From Dehalococcoidia bacterium UBA2777 (GTDB taxonomy: Bacteria; Chloroflexota; Dehalococcoidia; UBA2247; UBA2777): a DNA stretch of 11,340 nucleotides. Of this stretch, positions 1 through 5,578 are shown one piece after another (within the stretch, counting starts at the first letter, position 1; each line of letters starts with the position of its first letter). The position numbers were made by a program, and so were the translations under genes. The notes under the pieces were generated by a model. The model did no database searches, was not told where the DNA came from, and saw only the letters and a list, made by a program, of their open reading frames with translations. The stretch is from assembly GCA_002352365.1 (NCBI GenBank), contig DEIJ01000114.1, positions 1 through 11,340 of the forward strand, given 5' to 3'.

Positions 1-176
1 AAATCAACTAACCCCAACTGCGCCTGATGAATCATTCTGCGGACGTCGAGACTCCGCACCAGATTCCACGGGCATACTGCACTACACAAGCCACATTGGT
101 AGCATAATCTCAGCGCTTCACCGCCTGCCTCACCTACTATCTCTATCGCTTCTTTATATGGGGCTACTGTAGCCAT
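1..176 (-). CDS. 4Fe-4S cluster protein, N-terminal part (GlcF/HdrD-like), cut by window edge
   Basis: Reading leftwards from an ATG at 176 there is an open frame to position 1, giving the first 58 residues of a protein that continues outside the window. Residues 25-35 form a classic ferredoxin-type motif (Cys25-x2-Cys28-x2-Cys31-x3-Cys35-Pro), spelled CYQCGLCSAVCP. This is typical of the iron-sulfur subunit of glycolate oxidase (GlcF) and of HdrD-type heterodisulfide-reductase-like oxidoreductases, which pass electrons between a flavoprotein and a quinone or other carrier. The start is supported by GGGGAG about 10 nt upstream; the ATG at 186 hits a stop after two codons. It is transcribed away from the FAD-linked oxidase at 356, the usual partner of such subunits, and a good promoter lies ahead of it. 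The exact family cannot be decided because CCG domains or a second 4Fe-4S motif would lie beyond the edge. Confidence 0.75.
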   Translation of the reverse strand, partial: MATVAPYKEAIEIVGEAGGEALRLCYQCGLCSAVCPWNLVRSLDVRRMIHQAQLGLVD

Positions 177-220
177 TTCAGTGCATCTCCCCGCAAAGCT
201 ATCATTATTCCTAGGCAAAT

Positions 221-248
221 ATTATACTCTCAGCCCACAACCAGTCAA
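221..248 (-). promoter_or_regulatory. Sigma70-type promoter for the Fe-S protein
   Basis: On the minus strand TTGACT (plus-strand positions 243-248) is followed after 16 nt by a perfect TATAAT (221-226). Transcription would start near 214, leaving a leader of about 37 nt before the ATG at 176. The match is 5/6 and 6/6 to the housekeeping consensus. This is a motif match only, with no experimental support. Confidence 0.6.
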
Positions 249-303
249 CTTTGCGGTTCCTCTTGCTGGCGAACCTAGACAAAAATGGGGCTAGGTGGTA
301 GCC

Positions 304-312
304 TGGTATGAT
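304..312 (+). promoter_or_regulatory. Possible extended -10 promoter for the FAD-linked oxidase
   Basis: TGG followed by TATGAT fits the extended -10 pattern TGnTATAAT (5/6 in the hexamer). No good -35 is seen 16-18 nt upstream, which is tolerated for extended -10 promoters. It would give a leader of about 37 nt before the ATG at 356. Weak evidence. Confidence 0.35.
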
Positions 313-355
313 TAAGGTTTTAAGGCTAAAATAGATCGGAGGCTGAAAGCCACCA

Positions 356-1765
356 ATGCCATACAGCAAAGTAACTGAGGAATTGATACAGAAATTAAAG
401 GAAATAATAGGTGAAGGTAATGTGTCAACTGGGGGGGAGGAAAAGGTAAGATTAGCTTGTGATGAAATGCCTAACCCCAAACCTCATCCCCCAGAGGTAA
501 TAGTAAAACCTGAGAATGCAGTATCTATAGCCAAAGTGTTGAGATTGGCCAATGAGAAAAGAATTCCGGTAACGCCGCGAGGGGCTGGAACAGGCTTATG
601 TGGTGGCTGTGTATCTATTAAGGGGGGTATTCTGCTCTCTCTTGAGCGTATGAATAGAATCCTAGAGATAGATGAGGAGAACTTTGTGACAGTTGTTGAG
701 CCTGGTGTAGTGCTAGCCGACCTTTTTAAGGCAGTAGAAGAACACGGACTTTACTATCCACTTTACCCTGGTGAGAAGGCTGCTACTATCGGAGGAAATA
801 TAGCCACCAATGCTGGTGGTATGAGGGCAGTAAAATATGGAGTAACTAGAAACTTCGTCCTGGGATTGGAGGCAGTAGTACCAACAGGTGAAATTATACA
901 AACTGGAGGTAAATTCGTTAAATGTTCCACAGGCTATGATTTGACCCAGCTTATCATTGGCTCAGAAGGGACTTTAGCTGTGGTAACCAAAATCATATTG
1001 AAACTGTCTACTGCCCCCAAGAGGCGGGAGGTGCTTTTTATTCCATTCAGCAACCTAGGTGATGCTATCAGGACAGTTCCCGATATCCTGAGGCACAAAA
1101 TACTCCCTGTAGGTATAGAGTTTATGGAGAGGGATGTCATTGAGATAGTGGAGAGGTATATGGATATGAGCATTCCCTATCATGAGCATGAGGCCTTCCT
1201 CATGATTATTCTGGAAGGTGAGACAGAAGCTGAGATTTACCAAGTGTCTAAGCAGGTGGAGGGAATCTGCCAAAAGCATGGTGCCATTGATACCTTTGTT
1301 CCGGCTAGTGAGAAAGCCAAAAGGCAGCTCATAGAGGCTAGAGAGAAATTTTACCCTGCCTTAAAGAGCTTTGGGCCGACGGATATAGTAGATGTAGTGG
1401 TTCCCCGAAGCAAGATTGCCGAATTTATCGAAAGGGTGAAGGTGATATCCCAGAAGCAAAAAATGCCTGTAGTGGCTTACGGACATGCCGGAGATGGGAA
1501 TGTGCATCTGCACCCTGTGGGGAAAGATATGGATAAGGATGAATGGGAAGCTAAACTCCCCGAGGTATTGAAGGATATTTACCAAGTTGGAGCATCCCTT
1601 GGGGGCATGATCTCGGGGGAGCACGGTCTCGGTTTTGTGAAGAAGAATTACCTTCCCATTGCTATGGATCAAAATCTGATAGAGCTTATGAAGAGGATGA
1701 AGAAGGCTTTTGATCCCAACAATATTATGAATCCAGGGAAAGTCTTTGATTTAGGATATGAGTAG
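356..1765 (+). CDS. glcD: FAD-binding oxidase, GlcD / D-lactate dehydrogenase family
   Basis: This flavoprotein probably oxidises a 2-hydroxy acid (glycolate, D-lactate or similar) to the 2-oxo acid, passing electrons to an iron-sulfur partner. It has 469 residues, the usual length. The FAD-binding PCMH domain spans about residues 40-220, with the glycine-rich PRGAGTGLCGG at 74-84 and the GGNIATNAGG segment near 146-155. The C-terminal FAD-oxidase domain (about 220-467) carries GHAGDGNVHLHP at 376-387, SGEHGLG at 420-426 and the terminal NIMNPGK at 456-462, all family hallmarks including the active-site histidines. The start at 356 is the first Met after an in-frame stop at 344; GGAGG lies 13 nt upstream, a rather long spacing. 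The divergent Fe-S gene at 1-176 is a likely functional partner. The substrate cannot be told from sequence; the symbol is a family label. Confidence 0.9.
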   Translation: MPYSKVTEELIQKLKEIIGEGNVSTGGEEKVRLACDEMPNPKPHPPEVIVKPENAVSIAKVLRLANEKRIPVTPRGAGTGLCGGCVSIKGGILLSLERMNRILEIDEENFVTVVEPGVVLADLFKAVEEHGLYYPLYPGEKAATIGGNIATNAGGMRAVKYGVTRNFVLGLEAVVPTGEIIQTGGKFVKCSTGYDLTQLIIGSEGTLAVVTKIILKLSTAPKRREVLFIPFSNLGDAIRTVPDILRHKILPVGIEFMERDVIEIVERYMDMSIPYHEHEAFLMIILEGETEAEIYQVSKQVEGICQKHGAIDTFVPASEKAKRQLIEAREKFYPALKSFGPTDIVDVVVPRSKIAEFIERVKVISQKQKMPVVAYGHAGDGNVHLHPVGKDMDKDEWEAKLPEVLKDIYQVGASLGGMISGEHGLGFVKKNYLPIAMDQNLIELMKRMKKAFDPNNIMNPGKVFDLGYE

Positions 1766-1773
1766 ATGCATAC

Positions 1774-1802
1774 TTGACTTTAGAATAAGTTACTTTTATA
1801 CT
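1774..1802 (+). promoter_or_regulatory. Strong sigma70-type promoter for the tRNA-tuf cluster
   Basis: TTGACT at 1774-1779 and TATACT at 1797-1802 are separated by the ideal 17 nt, each 5/6 to consensus. Transcription would begin near 1809, about 40 nt before the first tRNA. It lies just after the stop of the oxidase gene and probably drives the two upstream tRNAs, and perhaps the whole tuf-ribosomal run if the repeat at 2089-2136 is read through. Confidence 0.7.
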
Positions 1803-1848
1803 GTTACGGTGGCGGAGGAAAGGGGCAAGGGATCTTATTGTGAATGGC

Positions 1849-1924
1849 GCCCGAGTGGCGCAAGGGAAGCGCAACCGACTTGTAATCGGTAGGCTAGTGG
1901 GTTCGAATCCCCTCTCGGGCTCCA
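1849..1924 (+). tRNA. tRNA-Thr (anticodon UGU), CCA encoded
   Basis: The cloverleaf folds by eye: acceptor GCCCGAG (1849-1855) with CTCGGGC (1914-1920), D stem GCGC/GCGC, anticodon stem ACCGA/TCGGT around the loop CTTGTAA (anticodon TGT, 1881-1883), and T loop TTCGAAT. The discriminator is T1921 and CCA is encoded at 1922-1924. One T-stem pair is mismatched (T1898 with C1912). It reads ACA codons. Only 2 nt separate it from the tRNA-Tyr, so they are surely co-transcribed. Confidence 0.93.
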
Positions 1925-1926
1925 GG

Positions 1927-2014
1927 GGAGGGGTGGGTGAGTGGCTAATACCAACAGACTGTAAATCTGTCGCCTGGAATGGCTTCGCAGGTTCGAATCC
2001 TGCCCCCTCCACCA
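1927..2014 (+). tRNA. tRNA-Tyr (anticodon GUA), CCA encoded
   Basis: A class II tRNA with a long variable arm (1971-1986, GCC/GGC stem). The acceptor GGAGGGG (1927-1933) pairs perfectly with CCCCTCC (2004-2010), the anticodon stem is ACAGA/TCTGT around CTGTAAA (anticodon GTA, 1961-1963), and the T stem GCAGG/CCTGC is perfect. Discriminator A2011, CCA encoded at 2012-2014. Confidence 0.95.
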
Positions 2015-2154
2015 GAATCTGTTGAAAAAGGCAAGGGGGTTTTAGCCAAGAGGCAGCATAGCCAAGGGTTGAGGTGAAGCGCAGTAGGCCGAGTTGATCA
2101 CCAATAAGAAAAGGGCCCTAGAGAGACTCGGTTTTTCTGGGGATTGAATAAAGT
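2015..2154 (+). other. Spacer between tRNA-Tyr and tRNA-Thr(GGU), no gene seen
   Basis: The 140 bp hold no coding frame and no tRNA. In E. coli this place is occupied by glyT; I looked for a Gly tRNA or its remnant (T-loop TTCRANY, acceptor complementarity) and found none. A terminator-like inverted repeat (2089-2136) is the only structure I can support. Confidence 0.5.
2089..2136 (+). terminator. Possible intrinsic terminator or attenuator upstream of tRNA-Thr-tuf
   Basis: CCGAGT (2089-2094) is the exact reverse complement of ACTCGG (2126-2131), which is followed at once by five T (2132-2136); two G-T wobbles extend the stem outward. The loop of 31 nt is long, so this is weaker than a textbook terminator. 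It could end part of the Thr-Tyr tRNA transcript or attenuate entry into tuf. Confidence 0.35.
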
Positions 2155-2226
2155 GCCCACATAGCTCAGCGGTAGAGCACGTTCTTGGTAAGAACGGGGT
2201 CGCCAGTTCAAATCTGGCTGTGGGCT
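2155..2226 (+). tRNA. tRNA-Thr (anticodon GGU), CCA not encoded
   Basis: A clean cloverleaf: acceptor GCCCACA/TGTGGGC (2155-2161 with 2219-2225), D stem GCTC/GAGC, anticodon stem CGTTC/GAACG around TTGGTAA (anticodon GGT, 2187-2189), T stem GCCAG/CTGGC. The discriminator is T2226, as in the other Thr tRNA. The following bases are TCG, so the CCA must be added after processing, unlike the two upstream tRNAs. It ends 19 nt before the tuf start, so RNase processing must cut the tuf messenger just ahead of its ribosome-binding site. Confidence 0.94.
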
Positions 2227-2245
2227 TCGTAGAGGAGAGGGGAAA

Positions 2246-3445
2246 ATGGCTAAGAGGAAGTATGAGAGAACCAAGCCACACCTTAATGTGGGTACGATAG
2301 GGCATGTGGATCATGGTAAGACCACACTGACTACGGCGATGACACTAGTGTTATCCAAAAGCGGCTCCACTGAGTTTCGCCCTTTTGACTCTATAGATAA
2401 TGCCCCCGAGGAGAAGGCCAGGGGGTTAACTATCGCCATTGCCCACATAGAGTACGAGACGGCTAAACGTCACTATTGTCATGTAGATTGCCCCGGGCAT
2501 GCTGACTATATCAAGAACATGATAACCGGTGCTGCCCAGATGGATGGGGCAATACTGGTGGTGGCTGCTGATGATGGCCCTATGCCTCAAACAAGGGAGC
2601 ATCTCCTGCTGGCACGTCAGGTAGAGGTCCCTAGCATAATAGTCGCCTTGAATAAAGTAGATTTACTAGAAGATGAAGAGCTACTAGAGTTAGTGGAAGT
2701 AGAGATGAGGGAGCTATTAACCAAATATGGTTTCCCCGGAGATACCATCCCTATAGTGCGGGTGAGTGCTCTCAAGGCAGGAGAGTGTGGTTGCGGTAAA
2801 AGAGAATGTCAGTGGTGCGGGGGAATATGGAAATTATTGGATGCTATAGACGAGTATATTCCGCTTCCGGTGCGGGCTGTAGATAAGCCCTTCCTGATGC
2901 CTATTGAGGATGTATTTAGCATCAAAGGGCGGGGCACCGTACCTACGGGAAGAGTGGAACGAGGCGCCCTCAAACCAGGAGATGAGGTGGAATTAGTAGG
3001 ATTAGGACAGAGTAAAAAAACTGTAGCGACCAGCATAGAGATGTTTCATAAAATTCTGGATGGGGCGGAGCCCGGGGATGCTGTCGGTTGTTTGCTCCGC
3101 GGTGTAGAGCGTGATGAAGTAGAGCGAGGGATGGTGTTGGCCAAGCCAGGCTCTATCAAACCGCATACTCATGCTGAGGCCGAGGTATACGTGTTGGGCA
3201 AGGAAGAGGGAGGCAGACATACCCCATTCTTCAGCGGCTATAAGCCACAATTTTACATCAGAACTACCGATGTTACCGGGGCTATCGAACTCCCCCCAGG
3301 GATGGAGATGGCTATGCCCGGGGATAATGTGAGAGTAGGGATAAAATTAATCTACCCGGTGGCTTTGGAAGAGGGGTTGCGTTTTGCTATCAGAGAAGGG
3401 GGCAAGACTGTAGGTGCCGGCGTATTCGCCAAGATTTTAGAATGA
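2246..3445 (+). CDS. tuf: Translation elongation factor Tu
   Basis: EF-Tu is the GTPase that delivers aminoacyl-tRNA to the ribosomal A site. The 399 residues match the family length. G-domain motifs are GHVDHGKT (19-26, P-loop), DCPGH (81-85), NKVD (136-139) and SALK (174-177); Thr62 of switch I is kept. Domains 2 and 3 follow, with GGRHTPFF near 322-329 and the terminal AKILE. A purine-rich GAGGAGAGGGG sits just before the ATG. An unusual stretch at 181-191 places four cysteines as Cys-x-Cys-x4-Cys-x2-Cys between SALK and the DEYIP segment, where E. coli EF-Tu has an acidic linker; this could bind a metal and I recall it in Dehalococcoidia. The gene heads the rpmG-secE-nusG-rplK-rplA run and follows tRNA-Thr. 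Confidence 0.98.
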   Translation: MAKRKYERTKPHLNVGTIGHVDHGKTTLTTAMTLVLSKSGSTEFRPFDSIDNAPEEKARGLTIAIAHIEYETAKRHYCHVDCPGHADYIKNMITGAAQMDGAILVVAADDGPMPQTREHLLLARQVEVPSIIVALNKVDLLEDEELLELVEVEMRELLTKYGFPGDTIPIVRVSALKAGECGCGKRECQWCGGIWKLLDAIDEYIPLPVRAVDKPFLMPIEDVFSIKGRGTVPTGRVERGALKPGDEVELVGLGQSKKTVATSIEMFHKILDGAEPGDAVGCLLRGVERDEVERGMVLAKPGSIKPHTHAEAEVYVLGKEEGGRHTPFFSGYKPQFYIRTTDVTGAIELPPGMEMAMPGDNVRVGIKLIYPVALEEGLRFAIREGGKTVGAGVFAKILE

Positions 3446-3451
3446 GGCAAG

Positions 3452-3619
3452 ATGGCAAAAAAGGGTGAGGCTCGAGTTATTATTCACCTTGCTTGTACAC
3501 AGTGCAAGAAGAGGAATTATACCACCACTAAGAATAAAAGGAAAAACCCGGGGAGGCTTGAACTTAAAAAGTTCTGTCCCCGCTGCCGTCTCCATATATT
3601 ACACCGGGAAGCCAGGTAA
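3452..3619 (+). CDS. rpmG: Large ribosomal subunit protein bL33
   Basis: A 55-residue ORF beginning MAKKGEARVI lies between tuf and secE, the usual location of rpmG in many bacteria. It carries the zinc-ribbon cysteine pairs typical of the C+ form of bL33: Cys15-x2-Cys18 near the start of the fold and Cys42-x2-Cys45 near the end, with the conserved basic middle and the TKNKR and LELKKFCP segments. The Shine-Dalgarno GAGG overlaps the tuf stop codon (3444-3447) and the ATG is 6 nt after that stop, so translation is probably coupled to tuf. The cysteine-containing form is usually the zinc-replete paralogue. A longer frame at 3465-3650 in another phase is a shadow. Confidence 0.95.
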   Translation: MAKKGEARVIIHLACTQCKKRNYTTTKNKRKNPGRLELKKFCPRCRLHILHREAR

Positions 3620-3633
3620 CTCGGTCAACAATC

Positions 3634-3834
3634 ATGACTCCATCTGCTAAGAAGAGGGACTCAAGATTCAAGTTTGTTACTGATATCATAGCCGAGCTCA
3701 AGAAGGCAGTTTGGCCAACACGGCAGGAGGCGTTACGCCTGACAGGAATGGTACTTATTGTTTGCCTTGCTGCCGGTCTTATCCTTGGCGGATTTGATTT
3801 TGGCTTTTTTCACCTGGTCAACTGGTTGAGATAA
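3634..3834 (+). CDS. secE: Preprotein translocase subunit SecE
   Basis: SecE clamps SecY in the membrane protein-conducting channel. The 66 residues have the short, single-span architecture of most bacterial SecE proteins: a basic N-terminus, the amphipathic signature AELKKAVWPTRQE at 20-32, and one transmembrane helix at about 37-58. It starts 14 nt after rpmG. No strong Shine-Dalgarno is seen, which suggests coupling to upstream translation. The stop codon TAA overlaps the nusG ATG by one base (3834). Confidence 0.95.
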   Translation: MTPSAKKRDSRFKFVTDIIAELKKAVWPTRQEALRLTGMVLIVCLAAGLILGGFDFGFFHLVNWLR

Positions 3835-4388
3835 TGGCGGATATGAAGGAAGGCAAGAAGCAGTGGTATGTGGTTCATACCCATTCGGGGTGTGAAAAGA
3901 AGGTTAAGGAAAACCTAGACCACCGTATTGAGTCTATGAATATAGAAGATATCTATCAAGTAGCAGTGCCTACTGAAGAAGAGATTGAAGTTAAGGGAGG
4001 ACAACGGCGAACGGTAACCAAGAAAACCTTCCCGAGCTATGTTCTTGTCCAGATGGAGATGAATGATCAGAGTTGGAATATAGTTCGCAATACCCCCGGG
4101 GTTACCAGCTTCATAAGCAGCCAAGATGAGCAAGGCAAGCTTAGCCCGGTCGCTTTAGGTGATGAAGAGATAGCGGCTATCCTGAAACAGACAGAGACTG
4201 GGGCACCACGGGTTAAAGTTGGTCTCAGCAAAGGGCAAAGTGTGCGTATTATCGATGGCCCATTTATCGATTTTGTCGGTGTGGTGGATGAGATCAATCC
4301 AGAGAAGGGCAAGTTGAAAGTGATGGTTTCTTTCTTTGGGCGGGAAACATCGGTAGAGCTCGACTTTCTACAGGTGGAAAGATTATAA
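3834..4388 (+). CDS. nusG: Transcription termination/antitermination factor NusG
   Basis: NusG binds the RNA polymerase clamp and links transcription to ribosomes or Rho. The NGN domain covers about residues 9-118 (KQWYVVHTHSG start; FPSYVLVQM at 66-74; RNTPGVTSFI at 85-94) and the C-terminal KOW domain about 130-182, with GQSVRIIDGPF at 134-144. The length of 184 is typical. The ATG at 3834 overlaps the secE stop (TAATG). An internal Met4 is an alternative start that would change nothing functional. The stop directly abuts the rplK ATG, so the two are translationally coupled and there is no room for an L1-binding leader before rplK. Confidence 0.97.
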   Translation: MADMKEGKKQWYVVHTHSGCEKKVKENLDHRIESMNIEDIYQVAVPTEEEIEVKGGQRRTVTKKTFPSYVLVQMEMNDQSWNIVRNTPGVTSFISSQDEQGKLSPVALGDEEIAAILKQTETGAPRVKVGLSKGQSVRIIDGPFIDFVGVVDEINPEKGKLKVMVSFFGRETSVELDFLQVERL

Positions 4389-4808
4389 ATGGCTAAGAAA
4401 GTAAAGGCAATCATTAAGCTCCAGCTCCCAGCTGGTAAGGCTACTCCAGCCCCCCCGGTAGGTCCAGCCCTAGGCCAGCATGGCATTAACATAATGGCTT
4501 TCTGCAAGGAGTATAATGAGCGCACTGCCTCACAGGGGGACTCAATTATCCCTGCTGAGATCACTATCTATGAGGGTCACTCCTTTACTTTTATCACTAA
4601 GACCCCCCCAGCTGCTGATCTGTTGAAAAAAGCTCTGGGTATAGACAAAGGTGCTTCAGGAAGTGAAAAGGTGGGGAAACTGCCCAGCGAAAAGCTTCGC
4701 CAGATTGCTCAACTTAAGATGCCGGATCTTAATGCTGTTGATCTTGATGGCGCTATGCATATCATTGAGGGCACAGCGCACAGTATGGGGATTGAAATAG
4801 AAGGTTGA
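4389..4808 (+). CDS. rplK: Large ribosomal subunit protein uL11
   Basis: uL11 forms the base of the GTPase-associated stalk with 23S rRNA. The 139 residues contain the family signatures: PPVGPALGQHGINIMAF in the N-terminal domain (about 22-38), the TPPAA segment near 72-76, and the rRNA-binding C-terminal stretch from DLNAVDLDGAM to AHSMGI. The ATG begins at the base after the nusG stop; AGGTGG 11 nt upstream lies within nusG. In most bacteria rplK-rplA is followed by rplJ-rplL, which is not the case here. Confidence 0.98.
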   Translation: MAKKVKAIIKLQLPAGKATPAPPVGPALGQHGINIMAFCKEYNERTASQGDSIIPAEITIYEGHSFTFITKTPPAADLLKKALGIDKGASGSEKVGKLPSEKLRQIAQLKMPDLNAVDLDGAMHIIEGTAHSMGIEIEG

Positions 4809-4815
4809 GGTGAAA

Positions 4816-5529
4816 ATGGCCAAGCATGGCCGAAAGTATCAACAAGCAGCAAGATTAGTAGATCAAGCCAAGGCGTATCAGCCGCGGGAGGCTATCGAGC
4901 TAGTCCAGGAGGTAAGCTACGCTAAGTTTGATGAGTCAATAGAGCTTCACCTTTGCCTGGGACTAGACCCCCGCCATGCTGAGCAGCAGGTACGGGGGGT
5001 AGTCTTACTCCCCAACGGGCTAGGCAAGAGGAAACGCATCCTAGTATTCACTCAAGGTGAGGCGGTGAGGGTGGCCGAAGAGGCAGGAGCAGATTATGTC
5101 GGTAGTGAGGAGTTAATCAAGAGGATTGAGGAAGGTTGGCTCGACTTCGATATGGCTATTGGCACCCCAGATATAATGGGTAAGGTGGGGAAGTTGGGGA
5201 AGATTTTGGGACGCCGTGGCCTAATGCCCAACCCTAAATTGGGGACTGTAGTTGCTACCCCTGACCTTCCTCGGGTGATCGATGAAGCCCACAAAGGCCG
5301 CGTGGAGTTTAAGCTGGATAGGACAGGTAATATTCATTTACCCTTGGGCAAGGCGAGCTTTGAGGGGGACAAACTGCTGGAGAACTTGGTTGCGGTTATT
5401 GAGGCTATAGTGAGAGCTAAACCTAGTGGAGCTAAAGGTCAGTATATTAAGAGCGCCACATTAACTAGCTCTATGGGGCCGGGGATTAAACTTAACCTTA
5501 AGTCTACTCTTTCTCTAAGTGCAAGTTAA
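4816..5529 (+). CDS. rplA: Large ribosomal subunit protein uL1
   Basis: uL1 forms the mobile L1 stalk at the E site. The 237 residues show the L1 signature around 120-145 (MGKVGKLGKILGRRGLMPNP followed by KLGTV) and the domain II segments before and after it. I chose the ATG at 4816 over a GTG at 4810 in the same frame because MAKHGRKYQQAA matches the usual L1 N-terminus and GAGG (4807-4810) is then properly placed as Shine-Dalgarno, overlapping the rplK stop. The longer form would add only Met-Lys. It is the last recognisable ribosomal-protein gene here; the next gene, 49 nt on, belongs to the thiolase array. Confidence 0.97.
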   Translation: MAKHGRKYQQAARLVDQAKAYQPREAIELVQEVSYAKFDESIELHLCLGLDPRHAEQQVRGVVLLPNGLGKRKRILVFTQGEAVRVAEEAGADYVGSEELIKRIEEGWLDFDMAIGTPDIMGKVGKLGKILGRRGLMPNPKLGTVVATPDLPRVIDEAHKGRVEFKLDRTGNIHLPLGKASFEGDKLLENLVAVIEAIVRAKPSGAKGQYIKSATLTSSMGPGIKLNLKSTLSLSAS

Positions 5530-5532
5530 TCC

Positions 5533-5564
5533 CTTGCCTGTGAGCAGGTGGGAAAACAATTTTT
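5533..5564 (+). terminator. Weak hairpin after rplA, possible attenuator
   Basis: C5533-G5540 can pair with C5545-G5552 around a TGAG loop, eight pairs of which three are G-T wobbles. The run of T at 5560-5564 starts eight bases after the stem, so termination would be inefficient at best. If it is inactive, the thiolase array is co-transcribed with the ribosomal genes. Confidence 0.25.
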
Positions 5565-5578
5565 AAAGGGGGTTTAAG

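Larger units (their letters stand above)
177..355. other. Divergent intergenic region between the Fe-S protein and the FAD-linked oxidase
   Basis: These 179 bp separate two divergently transcribed redox genes and hold their start signals: a near-consensus promoter on the minus strand (221-248), a weaker extended -10 on the plus strand (304-312), and both ribosome-binding sites. I see no convincing operator palindrome and no open frame with coding character. Confidence 0.6.

Noticed and set aside
1840..2025. 61-residue open frame on the plus strand
   Set aside because: It runs straight through tRNA-Thr and tRNA-Tyr and has no coding character.
2015..2154. Degenerate tRNA-Gly in the place of E. 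coli glyT
   Set aside because: No T-loop consensus, no UCC anticodon loop and no acceptor complementarity could be found.
3465..3650. 61-residue open frame between tuf and secE
   Set aside because: It is an out-of-phase shadow; the rpmG frame at 3452-3619 has a Shine-Dalgarno and clear bL33 motifs.
5530..5578. L10-binding leader or ribosomal autoregulatory element after rplA
   Set aside because: The gap is only 49 nt, shows just a wobble-rich hairpin, and is not followed by rplJ.
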